A stretch of 28,538 nt of DNA from an uncultured Prevotella sp. (GTDB lineage: Bacteria; Bacteroidota; Bacteroidia; Bacteroidales; Bacteroidaceae), in contig UQHJ01000028.1 in assembly GCA_900540885.1 (NCBI GenBank), forward strand, positions 1 through 28,538, given 5' to 3'. The position numbers and the translations under genes were made by a program. Of this stretch, positions 1 to 8,303 are shown piece by piece; position 1 is the first letter of the stretch; each line of letters opens with the position of its first letter. The notes under the pieces are model-generated. The model saw only the letters and a program-made list of their open reading frames with translations. It was not told where the DNA came from and searched no databases.

Positions 1-188
1 AAACATTGAAACTAAAAATGAAACATAAAAGTCGTATGTTTCAGCCTTCGAAAGTATTGATAATCAATAAGTTGAAATATAAAAATGAAACATGAAAGCA
101 AAAAACACCATTGGTAAAATATACGTAAGCCAATGCCTATTTAGGGCATTCTGAAACATTTCGTAGAGGCTTTTAAACTGCAATTTAT
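1..188 (+). repeat. Left copy of a ~190-bp dispersed repeat, inverted relative to the right end of the window
   Basis: Read on the plus strand, this stretch matches the reverse complement of about 28268-28468 over nearly its whole length. Shared blocks are the AAACATTGAAACTAAAAATG start, TGAAACATGAAAGCAAAAAA, TATTTAGGGC and CTGAAACATTT. It also contains an internal partial duplication (TTGAAACTAAAAATGAAACAT near 6 and a diverged copy near 71). The match begins at base 1, so the element may continue outside the window. It ends in TAAACTGCAATTTA (174-187), the same motif that bounds the palindromes at 15417 and 19303. No reading frame is evident. Confidence 0.8.
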
Positions 189-211
189 CTTTAAATTCGT
201 TTAGATACAAA

Positions 212-260
212 GTTAACGGGTTGACAAGTCAGTTATTCACTTACTTGTCAACCCGTTAAC
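212..260. repeat. Perfect 18-bp-arm hairpin downstream of infB (GTTGACAAGT family)
   Basis: Arms at 212-229 and 243-260 are perfectly complementary around a 13-base loop. It lies just beyond the infB stop and may act as the 3' end hairpin of the rimP-nusA-infB transcript, although no clear U-tract follows on the minus strand. The arm sequence GTTAACGGGTTGACAAGT belongs to a family that recurs at 4815-4918, 10926-10992 and 21936-21997. Confidence 0.75.
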
Positions 261-282
261 TATTTATTGATTTTGGTCTAAA

Positions 283-3204
283 TTACTGTAACTTTTGCTT
301 GATTTCAACCTCTTGGAAGGTTTCGATGATGTCGCCCTCCTTGATGTCGTTGCAGTTGGTGAGTGAGATACCACACTCAAAGTTGGTGCTAACCTCCTTC
401 ACATCGTCCTTGAAGCGCTTGAGGGCATTGATCTCGCCCGTGAAGATAACGATACCGTCACGAATGAGGCGTGCCTTGTCGCTGCGTTTCACCTTACCGT
501 CAATTACGTAGCAACCTGCCACATAACCTACCTTCGAGATGTGGTAAACCTGACGTACCTCAACATTGGCAGTTACCTCTTCCTTGATAACGGGTTCGAG
601 CATACCTTCCATAGCTACCTTAACGTCCTCAATAGCATCGTAGATGACTGAGTACTGACGGATTTCAACACCGTCGCGTTCGGCCAACTTGCGTGCTTGT
701 TGTGACGGACGTACTTGGAAACCGATGATAATGGCTTCAGAAGCGGCAGCGAGCGTAACGTCGTTTTCGCTAATCTGACCTACACCCTTGTTAATTACCT
801 TCACTACGATATTCTCAGTAGAAAGCTTGATGAACGAGTCAGCCAAGGCTTCAACTGAACCGTCAACGTCGGCCTTAACAATGATGTTAAGTTCGTGATA
901 AGAACCCATCTTGAGTCGCTTACCAATCTTCTCGAGGGTGAGGACTTCGCGTGTACGGAGGTCTTGTTCGCGCTGCAACTGTTCGCGCTTGTTGGCAATT
1001 TCGCGTGCCTCTTGTTCCGTCTCCATTACGTGGAACTGGTCACCAGCTTGAGGTGCACCATTGAAGCCGAGTAATGTAGCGGCCATTGAGGGACCTACAT
1101 TGTCGATGCGTGCGCCACGCTCGTTGAACAATGCCTTGACGCGGCCATAGTTGGTACCAGCCAATACGATGTCGCCTTGGTGGAGCGTACCATTCGAAAC
1201 GAGGATAGTAGCTACATAACCACGACCCTTGTCGAGTGATGACTCGATGACCGTACCTGTAGCTTTGCGGTTGGGGTTGGCCTTGAGTTCGAGCATATCA
1301 GCCTCGAGCAATACCTTCTCGAGCAATTCCTTCACACCCGTACCCTTCTTGGCACTAATGTCTTGGCTCTGGTACTTACCGCCCCATTCTTCAACTAAGA
1401 AGTTCATGGCTGCCAGTCCTTCCTTAATCTTGTCTGGGTTAGCGTGAGGCTTATCTACCTTATTGATAGCGAATACGATAGGTACGTTGGCTGCTGTGGC
1501 GTGAGCAATGGCCTCCTTGGTCTGAGGCATGATGTCGTCGTCGGCAGCGATGATGATGATAGCGATATCAGTCACCTGTGCACCACGTGCACGCATAGCG
1601 GTGAAGGCTTCGTGACCTGGTGTATCGAGGAAGGTGATGTGACGACCATTCTCAAGCGTTACGTTGTAAGCACCGATGTGCTGCGTAATACCACCAGCTT
1701 CACCTGCGATAACGTTTGACTTACGTACGTAGTCGAGCAATGAAGTCTTACCGTGGTCGACGTGCCCCATTACGGTAACAATCGGAGCTCGCGGTTCGAG
1801 ATCTTCAGGCGCATCTACCTCTTCGGCAATGGCCTCTTGTACGTCAGCTGCAACGTATTCTGTCTTAAAGCCAAACTCTTCGGCCACGAGGTCAATCGTC
1901 TCAGCGTCCATGCGTTGGTTGATGCTGACCATGATACCGATGCTCATACACGTACCAATAACCTTCGTTACGGGTACGTCCATCATCTGTGCCAATTCGT
2001 TAGCAGTAACGAACTCGGTGAGCTTCAATACTTTGCTTTCAGCCTTTGCTTCGCGACGTTCTTCTTCAGCACGTGCGTGTTGTTGCTCACGCTTTTCCTT
2101 ACGATACTTAGCACCTTTACTGCCCTTTTGCTTGCTGGTGAGGCGTGCCAACGTTTCCTTTACTTGCTTAGCAACGTCTTCTTCCGTTACCTCGGGCTTT
2201 TGTTGCTCCTTGGCACGGCGATTGCGATTCTTGTTGTTGCTCTTGCTATTGTTGCCTTGGCCATTTTGGTTGTTGCGGTTTTGATTATTGCCGCCCCCAT
2301 TGTTGCCATTATTGTTGTTACGCTTCTTGCCGTTGTTGTTGCCATTCTGCTTAGGCTGATTAGCGGCATTGTTAACGTCGACACGCTCCGTGCCGATGCG
2401 GTTGCGCTTCTTGCGTTGGCCGTTGCCATTGCCTTGAGCCTGACCGCCACCATTCTGACCGCCACCGTTGTTATTCTTATTACGGTCGCGACGGCGCTCG
2501 TCCTTCGACTTCTTTTTCGGACGTGTGGTTGAGTTAATAGCGCTGAGGTCGATGGTGCCAAGCACCTTGGGACCAGAGATTTCGGTTTGTGTTCGGAGTT
2601 TAAATACGCCGTTTTCTTCTTCGCCAATAGCCTTAGCGCGTTCTTCAACTGAGGGGCGAGTGTTTTTGGGGTGATTGCCGTTCTTGTCTTGGGTCATAAG
2701 TGGGTTGTTGGAAGGAGTTGAGTCGTTGGCAGATGCCTTCACTGCTTCCTCTGTCTCGGCTTTAGTGTTAGTTGCTTGAGATGTTTTGGCAGCGGCTGCG
2801 TCAGCCTGGGGCTTCTTTTTATTGTCTTTTTTATTATTGTCAGATTTTTGAGACTTTGCATTGTTGGCTGCAGGAGCTTGTTCTGCTGCATCGAGGTCGA
2901 TGTGTCCTACAATGTGTGGCCCTTTCACTTCGGGCACAACCGTTTCAACCATTTGGCTTTCGGCCTTGCGCGCTGTTTTGGCTGAGCGTTTTTTCTCTTG
3001 ACGGTCTTGCAACTGTTCTTCAGCCTTGCTGCGTAAACTCTTGTCAGCGCTGAAGGCACTCTTCAAGAGGTCGTATTGCTTATCGTCAAGCTTTTGATTA
3101 GGGTCGTTGGTTGCCACTGGTGCACCTTTCTCTTTTAAGAGATCGGTGATAGACTGTAGTCCAACGCCAAATTCTTTAATTGCTTTATTTAATCTGATAC
3201 TCAT
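283..3204 (-). CDS. infB: Translation initiation factor IF-2
   Basis: Cytoplasmic GTPase that places fMet-tRNA on the 30S subunit and promotes subunit joining. Of 973 residues, 1-52 form the first IF2_N module. Residues ~95-390 are a low-complexity linker very rich in Asn, Gly, Lys and Arg. A second IF2_N-like module lies at ~393-450 and the G domain starts at ~471. The G motifs are intact: GHVDHGKT (480-487), DTPGH (527-531), NKVD (581-584) and SAK (617-619). Domains II, III and the fMet-tRNA-binding IV follow to the end. The linker holds two related motifs, GPHIVGHIDL (95-104) and GPKVLGTIDL (211-220). The start is ATG at 3204. It is the last gene of the rimP-nusA-infB order, 198 bp after nusA. 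Identity is essentially certain; the linker's role is not known to me. Confidence 0.98.
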   Translation of the reverse strand: MSIRLNKAIKEFGVGLQSITDLLKEKGAPVATNDPNQKLDDKQYDLLKSAFSADKSLRSKAEEQLQDRQEKKRSAKTARKAESQMVETVVPEVKGPHIVGHIDLDAAEQAPAANNAKSQKSDNNKKDNKKKPQADAAAAKTSQATNTKAETEEAVKASANDSTPSNNPLMTQDKNGNHPKNTRPSVEERAKAIGEEENGVFKLRTQTEISGPKVLGTIDLSAINSTTRPKKKSKDERRRDRNKNNNGGGQNGGGQAQGNGNGQRKKRNRIGTERVDVNNAANQPKQNGNNNGKKRNNNNGNNGGGNNQNRNNQNGQGNNSKSNNKNRNRRAKEQQKPEVTEEDVAKQVKETLARLTSKQKGSKGAKYRKEKREQQHARAEEERREAKAESKVLKLTEFVTANELAQMMDVPVTKVIGTCMSIGIMVSINQRMDAETIDLVAEEFGFKTEYVAADVQEAIAEEVDAPEDLEPRAPIVTVMGHVDHGKTSLLDYVRKSNVIAGEAGGITQHIGAYNVTLENGRHITFLDTPGHEAFTAMRARGAQVTDIAIIIIAADDDIMPQTKEAIAHATAANVPIVFAINKVDKPHANPDKIKEGLAAMNFLVEEWGGKYQSQDISAKKGTGVKELLEKVLLEADMLELKANPNRKATGTVIESSLDKGRGYVATILVSNGTLHQGDIVLAGTNYGRVKALFNERGARIDNVGPSMAATLLGFNGAPQAGDQFHVMETEQEAREIANKREQLQREQDLRTREVLTLEKIGKRLKMGSYHELNIIVKADVDGSVEALADSFIKLSTENIVVKVINKGVGQISENDVTLAAASEAIIIGFQVRPSQQARKLAERDGVEIRQYSVIYDAIEDVKVAMEGMLEPVIKEEVTANVEVRQVYHISKVGYVAGCYVIDGKVKRSDKARLIRDGIVIFTGEINALKRFKDDVKEVSTNFECGISLTNCNDIKEGDIIETFQEVEIKQKLQ

Positions 3205-3402
3205 GCAATGTGATTAATAGTGGCTAATGTTTCTTTTAGGGTTAGGAGGTTAAGTTGGGGTTAGTAGGTTAAAAATGTTAGTATTGTTAATTTCATTGTT
3301 ATCAACATTGTAATCAACGTAAGGTAACATTATAACCTCATAACCTAAAAACCTTCTTTTAAGGGAGTGAGTCCGAAGGAGCCAACACTCATTTAGGGAA
3401 CA
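3205..3402. other. infB-nusA intergenic spacer with diverged GGTTA-type repeats
   Basis: This spacer inside the operon holds GGTTA/TAACC-rich sequence: GGTTAGGAGGTTAAG near 3240 and, in the opposite sense, TAACCTCATAACCTAAAAACC near 3332. Together they are loosely self-complementary. I see no TAnnTTTG promoter for infB and no reading frame. The genes are probably co-transcribed through it. Confidence 0.45.
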
Positions 3403-4782
3403 TTAGCTTTCGGCACCTGCCTCTTCAGACGCAGGTTGGTTGGTAGGCTCAACAACTTCAGCTTCGGGAGCAGCAGGAGCTTCGGGAGCTTCGGGAGCAG
3501 CAGGAGCGGGGGCGTTGTTGTCGCTCTCGAACTCAGCACGGAGTACGCGCAAGAGTTCGTCGACAGTATCCTCTTCGAGGTCGGCCTTTTCGATAAGCAT
3601 CTCGCGTGGAGCGTTGAGTACGTCCTTGGCTGTTTCGAGGCCAATAGACTTGATGGCATCGATTACCCACTGGTCTATTTCGTCAGCGAACTCGTCGAGG
3701 TAGATGTCTTCTTCGGTATTCTCTTCACCCTCCACTTCACGGAATACGTCGATGGTGTACTCTGTAAGCATAGAGGCGAGTTTGATATTCATACCTCCCT
3801 TACCAATAGCGAGGCTAACTTCTTCAGGGCGGAGATAAACTTCGGCCTTCTTCTCTTCTTCGTGTAGCACGATGCGTGACACCTGTGCGGGGTTCAACGC
3901 ACGTTGAATGAAGAGAGACGTATTGGTAGTGAAGGGAATCACGTCAATGTTTTCGTTATGCAACTCACGCACGACACCGTGAATACGGCTACCCTTAACA
4001 CCTACGCAAGCGCCTACGGGGTCGATGCGGTCGTCGTAGCTTTGAACGGCAATCTTGGCACGTTCGCCTGGAATGCGTGCTACGCGGCAAAGGCGGATAA
4101 GACCTTCAGCAATCTCAGGAATTTCATTCTCGAGTAGACGCTGCAAGAAGGCAGGAGCTGTACGTGAAAGGTAAATCTTAGGATTGCCGTTAGAATTGTC
4201 TACGCGGTCAATAACGGCTGTTACGGCGTCACCTTTGTGGAAGAAGTCGCGGGGAATCTGTTGTGACTTGGGCAGGTAGAGTTCGTTCTTCTCTTCGTCC
4301 ATGAGTAAGGTTTCGCTCTTCCATGTCTGGTAAACTTCGGCAGTGATGAGTTCGCCCACGCGGTCTTTGTATTTATTATATAAGGCGTCGTGTTCGAGCT
4401 CGAGGATTTTGCTAGCCAAAGTTTGACGAAGTGTAAGAATGGCGCGGCGACCAAAGTCAGCGAAGTGGATTTCTTCAGAAACGTCTTCACCCACTTCATA
4501 GGTGGCGTCAATCTGTTGTGCTTCGCTCAGTGATATCTGCTTATTGGGGTCTTCTACCTCGTCGTCGTTAACGACAACGCGGTTGCGATAGATCTCGCAG
4601 TCTCCCTTCTCGGGGTTAACGATTACGTCGAAGTTTTCGTCCGAACCAAAGATTTTGGCTATAACGCTACGGAAGCTTTCTTCGAGCACACCCACCATGG
4701 TAGTGAGGTCGATATTTTTATTTTGCTTAAACTCAGCAAAGGTTTCGATGAGACTTGCTGTCTCTTGCTTTTTCTTAGCCAT
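3403..4782 (-). CDS. nusA: Transcription termination/antitermination factor NusA
   Basis: RNA-polymerase-binding factor that modulates pausing, termination and antitermination. It has 459 residues. The N-terminal polymerase-binding domain spans ~1-130, the S1 domain ~135-205, KH1 ~230-300 (DPVGACVGVKGSRI at 254-267) and KH2 ~300-350 (AIGKGG at 325-330). An acidic helical segment at ~360-420 (helix-hairpin-helix-like) is followed by an Ala/Pro/Glu-rich tail (~424-459). The start is ATG at 4782, preceded by A/T-rich DNA without a Shine-Dalgarno sequence. It lies between rimP and infB in the standard operon order. The Pro/Ala/Glu tail is low complexity and probably disordered; its role is unknown. 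Confidence 0.98.
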   Translation of the reverse strand: MAKKKQETASLIETFAEFKQNKNIDLTTMVGVLEESFRSVIAKIFGSDENFDVIVNPEKGDCEIYRNRVVVNDDEVEDPNKQISLSEAQQIDATYEVGEDVSEEIHFADFGRRAILTLRQTLASKILELEHDALYNKYKDRVGELITAEVYQTWKSETLLMDEEKNELYLPKSQQIPRDFFHKGDAVTAVIDRVDNSNGNPKIYLSRTAPAFLQRLLENEIPEIAEGLIRLCRVARIPGERAKIAVQSYDDRIDPVGACVGVKGSRIHGVVRELHNENIDVIPFTTNTSLFIQRALNPAQVSRIVLHEEEKKAEVYLRPEEVSLAIGKGGMNIKLASMLTEYTIDVFREVEGEENTEEDIYLDEFADEIDQWVIDAIKSIGLETAKDVLNAPREMLIEKADLEEDTVDELLRVLRAEFESDNNAPAPAAPEAPEAPAAPEAEVVEPTNQPASEEAGAES

Positions 4783-4802
4783 GCTTGATGCTTATATTTT
4801 TT

Positions 4803-4928
4803 TGTTAACAGGTTAAGTTGACAAGTTAACGAGTTGACGAGTTAAGTTAGTCCTATCAGTTAACGAGTTGACAGGTGAAATGTTTTAAATGGTAACTTAC
4901 TTGTTAACTTGTCAACTTGTTAACTAAG
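4803..4928. repeat. GTTGACAAGTTAAC palindrome cluster between rimP and nusA
   Basis: Arms AAGTTGACAAGTTAAC (4815-4830) and GTTAACTTGTCAACTT (4903-4918) are perfect 16-bp inverted repeats. Additional degenerate units (GAGTTGACGAGTTAAG, GTTAACGAGTTGACAGG) lie between and beside them. It lies inside the operon, so it would be transcribed into the rimP-nusA mRNA and could fold as a long hairpin. Confidence 0.7.
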
Positions 4929-4932
4929 AAGT

Positions 4933-5400
4933 CTACTTAAAATCGATTACGTACTTAGTTTGTTTCACTTGGTCGAAGCTGAAGTGAACGGTGCGTTCGA
5001 CGAGTTTAGGACGCCTCGCGCCCTCTTCTCTTACTTTCTCTTCGAAGGTGAGTGAGAAGCCTTCGGGTGTAACATCGCCAAGTGTTCCTTGTAGTTTTTT
5101 CCCCTCTGTAGTGAGCACTTCGACGCATTCACCCTGATGAATTTCATACTGTTTGAGTACTTTGAAGGGCTGTCCGATGCCAGCGCTACCTACTTCGAGT
5201 TCAAAGTCCTCTTCTTCACGATCAAGGTGGCTTTCGATAAACCGGCTGAGTTCAACGCAGTCTTCTATCCAAACGCCCTCTTCGTGGTCAATTTCTACTA
5301 CGATGCGGTCGTCTGCACTAATGGTTAGATCAGTAAGGAAGTATTCTTTCCCCTCCAACCACTGTTCCACCAAATTCTTTACAAAGTTCTTGTCAATCAT
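4933..5400 (-). CDS. rimP: Ribosome maturation factor RimP
   Basis: Cytoplasmic protein needed for 30S subunit maturation. I place the start at the ATG at 5400, giving 155 residues beginning MIDKNFVKNLVEQWLEG. A longer in-frame extension to 5496 would run across the promoter -7 element at 5470-5477, so it is unlikely. The family hallmark, a YxLEV-S-GIxxP-like segment, is seen as DFELEVGSAGIGQPFKVL (residues ~84-101), followed by the small beta-barrel C-terminal domain. Length is normal for the family. It is the first gene of the rimP-nusA-infB operon; a leader of about 60 nt carrying a hairpin precedes it. Confidence 0.95.
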   Translation of the reverse strand: MIDKNFVKNLVEQWLEGKEYFLTDLTISADDRIVVEIDHEEGVWIEDCVELSRFIESHLDREEEDFELEVGSAGIGQPFKVLKQYEIHQGECVEVLTTEGKKLQGTLGDVTPEGFSLTFEEKVREEGARRPKLVERTVHFSFDQVKQTKYVIDFK

Positions 5401-5425
5401 TCGTTGTTGTTGAGTGGTAAAATAA

Positions 5426-5459
5426 TGAGTGAGGAACTTTTTAGAAAGCCCCTCACTCA
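5426..5459 (-). promoter_or_regulatory. Leader hairpin of the rimP-nusA-infB operon
   Basis: Perfect 9-bp inverted repeat TGAGTGAGG (5426-5434) / CCTCACTCA (5451-5459) with a 16-base loop. It is located between the predicted operon promoter (5470-5477) and the rimP start (5400), so it would be in the 5' untranslated region. Possible attenuation or stability element; function inferred only from position. Confidence 0.5.
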
Positions 5460-5469
5460 ATCTTGTTTG

Positions 5470-5504
5470 CAAAGATACGCATATTTTATCATTCATGCCA
5501 ACAA
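5470..5504 (-). promoter_or_regulatory. Bacteroidetes-type promoter of the rimP operon
   Basis: On the minus strand a TATCTTTG -7 box (5470-5477) lies 20 bp from a GTTGG -33 box (5498-5502). This fits the Bacteroidetes primary sigma consensus TTG/TAnnTTTG and places transcription start near 5463. Confidence 0.7.
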
Positions 5505-5599
5505 TCAGTATAACATTTTTAGAACTCTGTAACGAATTGTGTGGGCAAAATGCTTTAATGACGTGTGAACTACCGCTACATCTTTAGTTTAGCGGTAGT

Positions 5600-6505
5600 T
5601 CACTGTGCTTTCTTATATTCGTTAGGGGTGACTCCCATGATGCGCTTAAACATGCGTGTGAAGTGTTGTGGATATTGAAAACCTAAGTTGTAGGCCACTT
5701 GGCTGATGCTCTGTGTGGGGTCGAGAATGAGTTCTTTGCTTTGATTGATGAGATAATTTTGTATGTGTTCAGTGGCAGTCAGGCCCGTCTCTTTTTTGAT
5801 GAGGTCGCCAAAGTAGTTGGGTGAGAGGCGTAACTTGTTGGCACAGTATTTGACGCTTGGTAGTCCTTCGCGGCGAGCTTGTCCAGAGGTGTAGTAATTG
5901 TCGAGCAGGTGTTCGAATTGCGTAAGAATGTCGTGGTTCACATGCTCACGAGTAATGAACTGGCGTTCGTAAAAGCGTAGGCAGTAGTCGAGGAATAGTT
6001 CTATGTTTTTGGTGATGAGGCGTTTACTCATGCGGTCGATGTTGTGTTCGATCTCTTGCTTAATTTGCACCAAGCAATCGTCAATGACGTGGCGCTCGCG
6101 TTCAGAGATGTGGAGTGCTTCGTGTACGTCGTAAGAGAAGAAGGTGTACTCTCTGATGTGACGCCCTAATGAAGTGCCGTGAATAAGGTCGGGGTGAAAA
6201 CACAAGGCATAGCCTTTAGGTTGGAACATCTCGCCATTGTCTACACTGCCTACAACTTGTCCAGGCCCCAAGGTGACGATGGTGCCTTCTTGATAGTCGT
6301 AAGTCTGTTTGCCGTAGATGAGGTCGCCACACTTGGTGTCTTTTAAGAAGATGACGTAGAAATCGAACATAACGCGGTGGTGGCGCACGAGGGGGCACTT
6401 TGAAAAGTCAATCACTGTGACCAGTGGGTGGAGCGTCTCAATGCCAAAAAGGTCATTATACTCTGATATGCTTCGAATGCGTGTGATAGGTTCAGTCTTT
6501 TCCAT
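5600..6505 (-). CDS. AraC-family transcriptional regulator
   Basis: DNA-binding regulator of 301 residues. The N-terminal half (~20-150) resembles a cupin-like AraC effector-binding domain, with beta-rich text around LGPGQVVGSV and an FHPDLIHG segment (103-110). The C-terminal ~100 residues are the paired helix-turn-helix unit: first HTH ~216-240 (CANKLRLSPNYFGDLIKKETG) and second HTH ~266-290 (ISQVAYNLGFQYPQHFTRMFKRIMGVTPNEYK), the latter being the family signature. The start is ATG at 6505, only 15 nt from a long palindrome (6521-6705) that would lie in its leader if transcription begins upstream of it. A TACATTTG box at 6710-6717 (minus) could be the -7 element, but no good -33 is seen. 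No neighbouring gene points to a target or ligand. Confidence 0.92.
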   Translation of the reverse strand: MEKTEPITRIRSISEYNDLFGIETLHPLVTVIDFSKCPLVRHHRVMFDFYVIFLKDTKCGDLIYGKQTYDYQEGTIVTLGPGQVVGSVDNGEMFQPKGYALCFHPDLIHGTSLGRHIREYTFFSYDVHEALHISERERHVIDDCLVQIKQEIEHNIDRMSKRLITKNIELFLDYCLRFYERQFITREHVNHDILTQFEHLLDNYYTSGQARREGLPSVKYCANKLRLSPNYFGDLIKKETGLTATEHIQNYLINQSKELILDPTQSISQVAYNLGFQYPQHFTRMFKRIMGVTPNEYKKAQ

Positions 6506-6520
6506 GAAGTATGTTTTTTA

Positions 6521-6705
6521 TAAGTAGGTGTTCAAAATTAGTTGATATGAATTGGTGCAGTATTTCGTGCAGAAACATAGGTTGAAGAGGGAGCGTAGCG
6601 GGCTACGTGACCGATGAAACCTATGTTTCTGGGCGAAAGAATGCGCCAAGGCATATCGACTAATTCTGAACATGATTATATAAACTAATTTTGAATACCT
6701 ACTTA
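6521..6705. repeat. Palindrome with conserved core and private arms, copy A
   Basis: Outer arms 6522-6542 and 6684-6704 pair with one mismatch. The inner arms (GCAGAAACATAGGTT near 6569-6583 and AACCTATGTTTCTGGGC at 6618-6634) also pair. The centre, TTGAAGAGGGAG (6582-6593) then CGTAG-CGGG-CTACG then TGACCGATGAAA (6608-6619), recurs at 17959-17996 while the arms do not. The right arm holds a direct repeat, ACTAATTYTGAA, at 6659 and 6684 (period 25). It sits between ompA-like and araC genes, 15 nt from the araC start. Confidence 0.8.
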
Positions 6706-6814
6706 TTAGCAAATGTACGACATCTTAATCAAACGCGCCACGCTGAGCCGTAAAATCGTGAATAGATAGAGATTTGGGGTAGGTGATAGAACTACATTTC
6801 GTCTTTCAGCAGAC
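6706..6814. other. Spacer upstream of the araC-type gene
   Basis: No convincing reading frame or RNA gene. The only signal is a TACATTTG box on the minus strand (6710-6717), compatible with a weak promoter for the AraC-family gene. Confidence 0.35.
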
Positions 6815-6857
6815 AAAAAAGTACTGCAAGTACTCAATGAATGAGTACTTGCAGTAC
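6815..6857 (-). terminator. Intrinsic terminator of the OmpA-like gene
   Basis: Perfect 16-bp inverted repeat GTACTGCAAGTACTCA (6821-6836) / TGAGTACTTGCAGTAC (6842-6857) with a 5-base loop. On the minus strand it is followed by six U (6815-6820). It lies 33 nt after the OmpA-like stop codon. Confidence 0.85.
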
Positions 6858-6889
6858 ACGTGTATTATAGGTCTTTAATTAAGTAGAAC

Positions 6890-8038
6890 TTACTTAGACT
6901 CATTGATAGTACAGATGCTGACGCGGTTCCAGTCAGACTCAGAGAACATATTGCCTACGCCTTGACCTTCAGCGTTGATGCGGTTAGCAGCAATCTTGTA
7001 TTTGTTAATCAAGATAGTCTTAACAGCTTCAGCACGTGCCTTAGCAATCTTGGCATTGATTTCGGCACTACCCTCGGGTGATGCGTAACCCTTGATGTCA
7101 ACAGTGCTATTCTTGTGATTCTTCAAGAAAGTAGCAACGCGCTCAACGTTGGGGAGCTGTGAAGCGTCAACGATGCTCTTGCCTTGACGGAAGGTAACTG
7201 TCTGCTCGAGTGAGTTAGTGCTATTAGTGATAGTCTTTGTCTCAATAATGGGCTTCTGATTGCGAGCGTCGTTGAGTTGCTTCTGGAGGTCGCGCTTGTC
7301 AGCAGCGAGCTTAGCCAATTGAGCGTCCTTGTCGTTAACTTGTGAACGGAGGTCGTTTATCTTAGCATTCAAGCCATCAACTTCAGCTTGGTCGTAAGCC
7401 TTGAGGAAGCTCATGTAGTGCTTGCCATTGCTCTTGTTCTTGAAGTGATAAGCAACGCCAGCCATGAGCTCGAAGGCTGCCATGTCCTTGTGGGTAAAGC
7501 CAGGTTCGATGGGATTGAAACTCTTGTCATCAGTCATGTTGAGAACGATAGAGGACTTGATACCGATAGTCCAAGCCTTCTTTTGGCCCAAGTTGAAGTT
7601 GAAGTTTACGCCATACTTGCTGGTGAGGTAGTCATGGTCTTTACCAGGATAGTAATTACGACCCCAACCGATGCCCACTGCGAGTTCAGTTTCGAACAAA
7701 CGGGGCTCGCCTTTGTAGCCGCAGAAGATATTAGAGAGGTTCAAACGACCCATTAATGTGAGGTTGTGAGCATCGAATATGTTCTTGCTAGGAGTAATGT
7801 TGTTAGCTGCTGTGAGTTGTGCACCTAAACCAAAGATAGGAGTGATTTGCTTATTAATCTCAACACCATAGGTAGCACGAACGTCCTTGATGTAGTCAGA
7901 CTGCGTGAGGGGTACGATGCCACCGCCTACGAGACCTACTGACCAATTGTCAAAGAAACGTGAACCTTGTACGCTCTTTTGAGCACTTGCAGTGAGCACT
8001 GCTAAGCTCATTGCTGCAATAGTAAAGAACTTTTTCAT
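6890..8038 (-). CDS. OmpA-family outer-membrane protein
   Basis: Predicted outer-membrane beta-barrel anchored to peptidoglycan. I choose the ATG at 8038, giving 382 residues that begin with a clear signal peptide (MKKFFTIAAMSLAVLTASAQ, cleavage near 20/21). The longer in-frame extension upstream has no signal-peptide logic. Residues ~25-200 have alternating aromatic/glycine strands typical of a barrel. Residues ~215-262 are a coiled coil rich in Asp, Lys, Gln and Leu. Residues ~280-382 form the OmpA-C domain with VDIKGYASPEGSAEIN (313-328) and KARAEAV (333-339), where D314 and R335 would contact diaminopimelate. A strong terminator follows and a Bacteroidetes promoter precedes a leader of about 170 nt. 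Such proteins are usually abundant; strong signals at both ends agree with that. Confidence 0.92.
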   Translation of the reverse strand: MKKFFTIAAMSLAVLTASAQKSVQGSRFFDNWSVGLVGGGIVPLTQSDYIKDVRATYGVEINKQITPIFGLGAQLTAANNITPSKNIFDAHNLTLMGRLNLSNIFCGYKGEPRLFETELAVGIGWGRNYYPGKDHDYLTSKYGVNFNFNLGQKKAWTIGIKSSIVLNMTDDKSFNPIEPGFTHKDMAAFELMAGVAYHFKNKSNGKHYMSFLKAYDQAEVDGLNAKINDLRSQVNDKDAQLAKLAADKRDLQKQLNDARNQKPIIETKTITNSTNSLEQTVTFRQGKSIVDASQLPNVERVATFLKNHKNSTVDIKGYASPEGSAEINAKIAKARAEAVKTILINKYKIAANRINAEGQGVGNMFSESDWNRVSICTINESK

Positions 8039-8154
8039 TGTGGTTGTTATATAAAAATGTTTTGTTGATATGCTATTATCATAAGCGGAACAGCATGCTT
8101 TGCTATATGTATATATAGATAAGTGTATTGCGCGCATCGTATTGCGCTATCATA

Positions 8155-8178
8155 ATACCCACTCAAGTAGTGGGGTAT
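8155..8178 (-). promoter_or_regulatory. Hairpin in the long leader of the OmpA-like gene
   Basis: ATACCCACT (8155-8163) pairs with AGTGGGGTAT (8169-8178) with one bulged base and a 5-base loop. It falls between the predicted promoter (8216-8246) and the start codon (8038), so the leader RNA could fold here. Function unknown. Confidence 0.4.
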
Positions 8179-8215
8179 ATAATCGTAATGAATGTGTGTT
8201 TCCGCTTCTGGGGAA

Positions 8216-8246
8216 CAAAAATACATAAAGAAACAAAAAATGCAAC
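8216..8246 (-). promoter_or_regulatory. Promoter of the OmpA-like gene
   Basis: Minus-strand -7 box TATTTTTG (8216-8223) separated by 19 bp from GTTG (8243-8246). Divergent from the DUF3467 promoter about 80 bp away. Predicted leader is about 170 nt. Confidence 0.55.
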
Positions 8247-8303
8247 GCTTTTTTCTAATTATATACTAAATGGAACATTTTTTCTGAAAATTCGACTGCT
8301 TGT

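Noticed and set aside
1753..2532. Long plus-strand open frame (259 codons) opposite infB
   Set aside because: It is the antisense shadow of the Asn/Gly/Lys-rich IF-2 linker, whose codon bias leaves the other strand open. No domain, start context or promoter.
5401..5496. 32-residue N-terminal extension of RimP
   Set aside because: It contains the -7 promoter box and the leader hairpin; RimP homology starts at MIDKNF.
6518..6712. 64-codon minus-strand frame over palindrome copy A
   Set aside because: It is a translation of the palindrome and its flanks, without protein-like composition.
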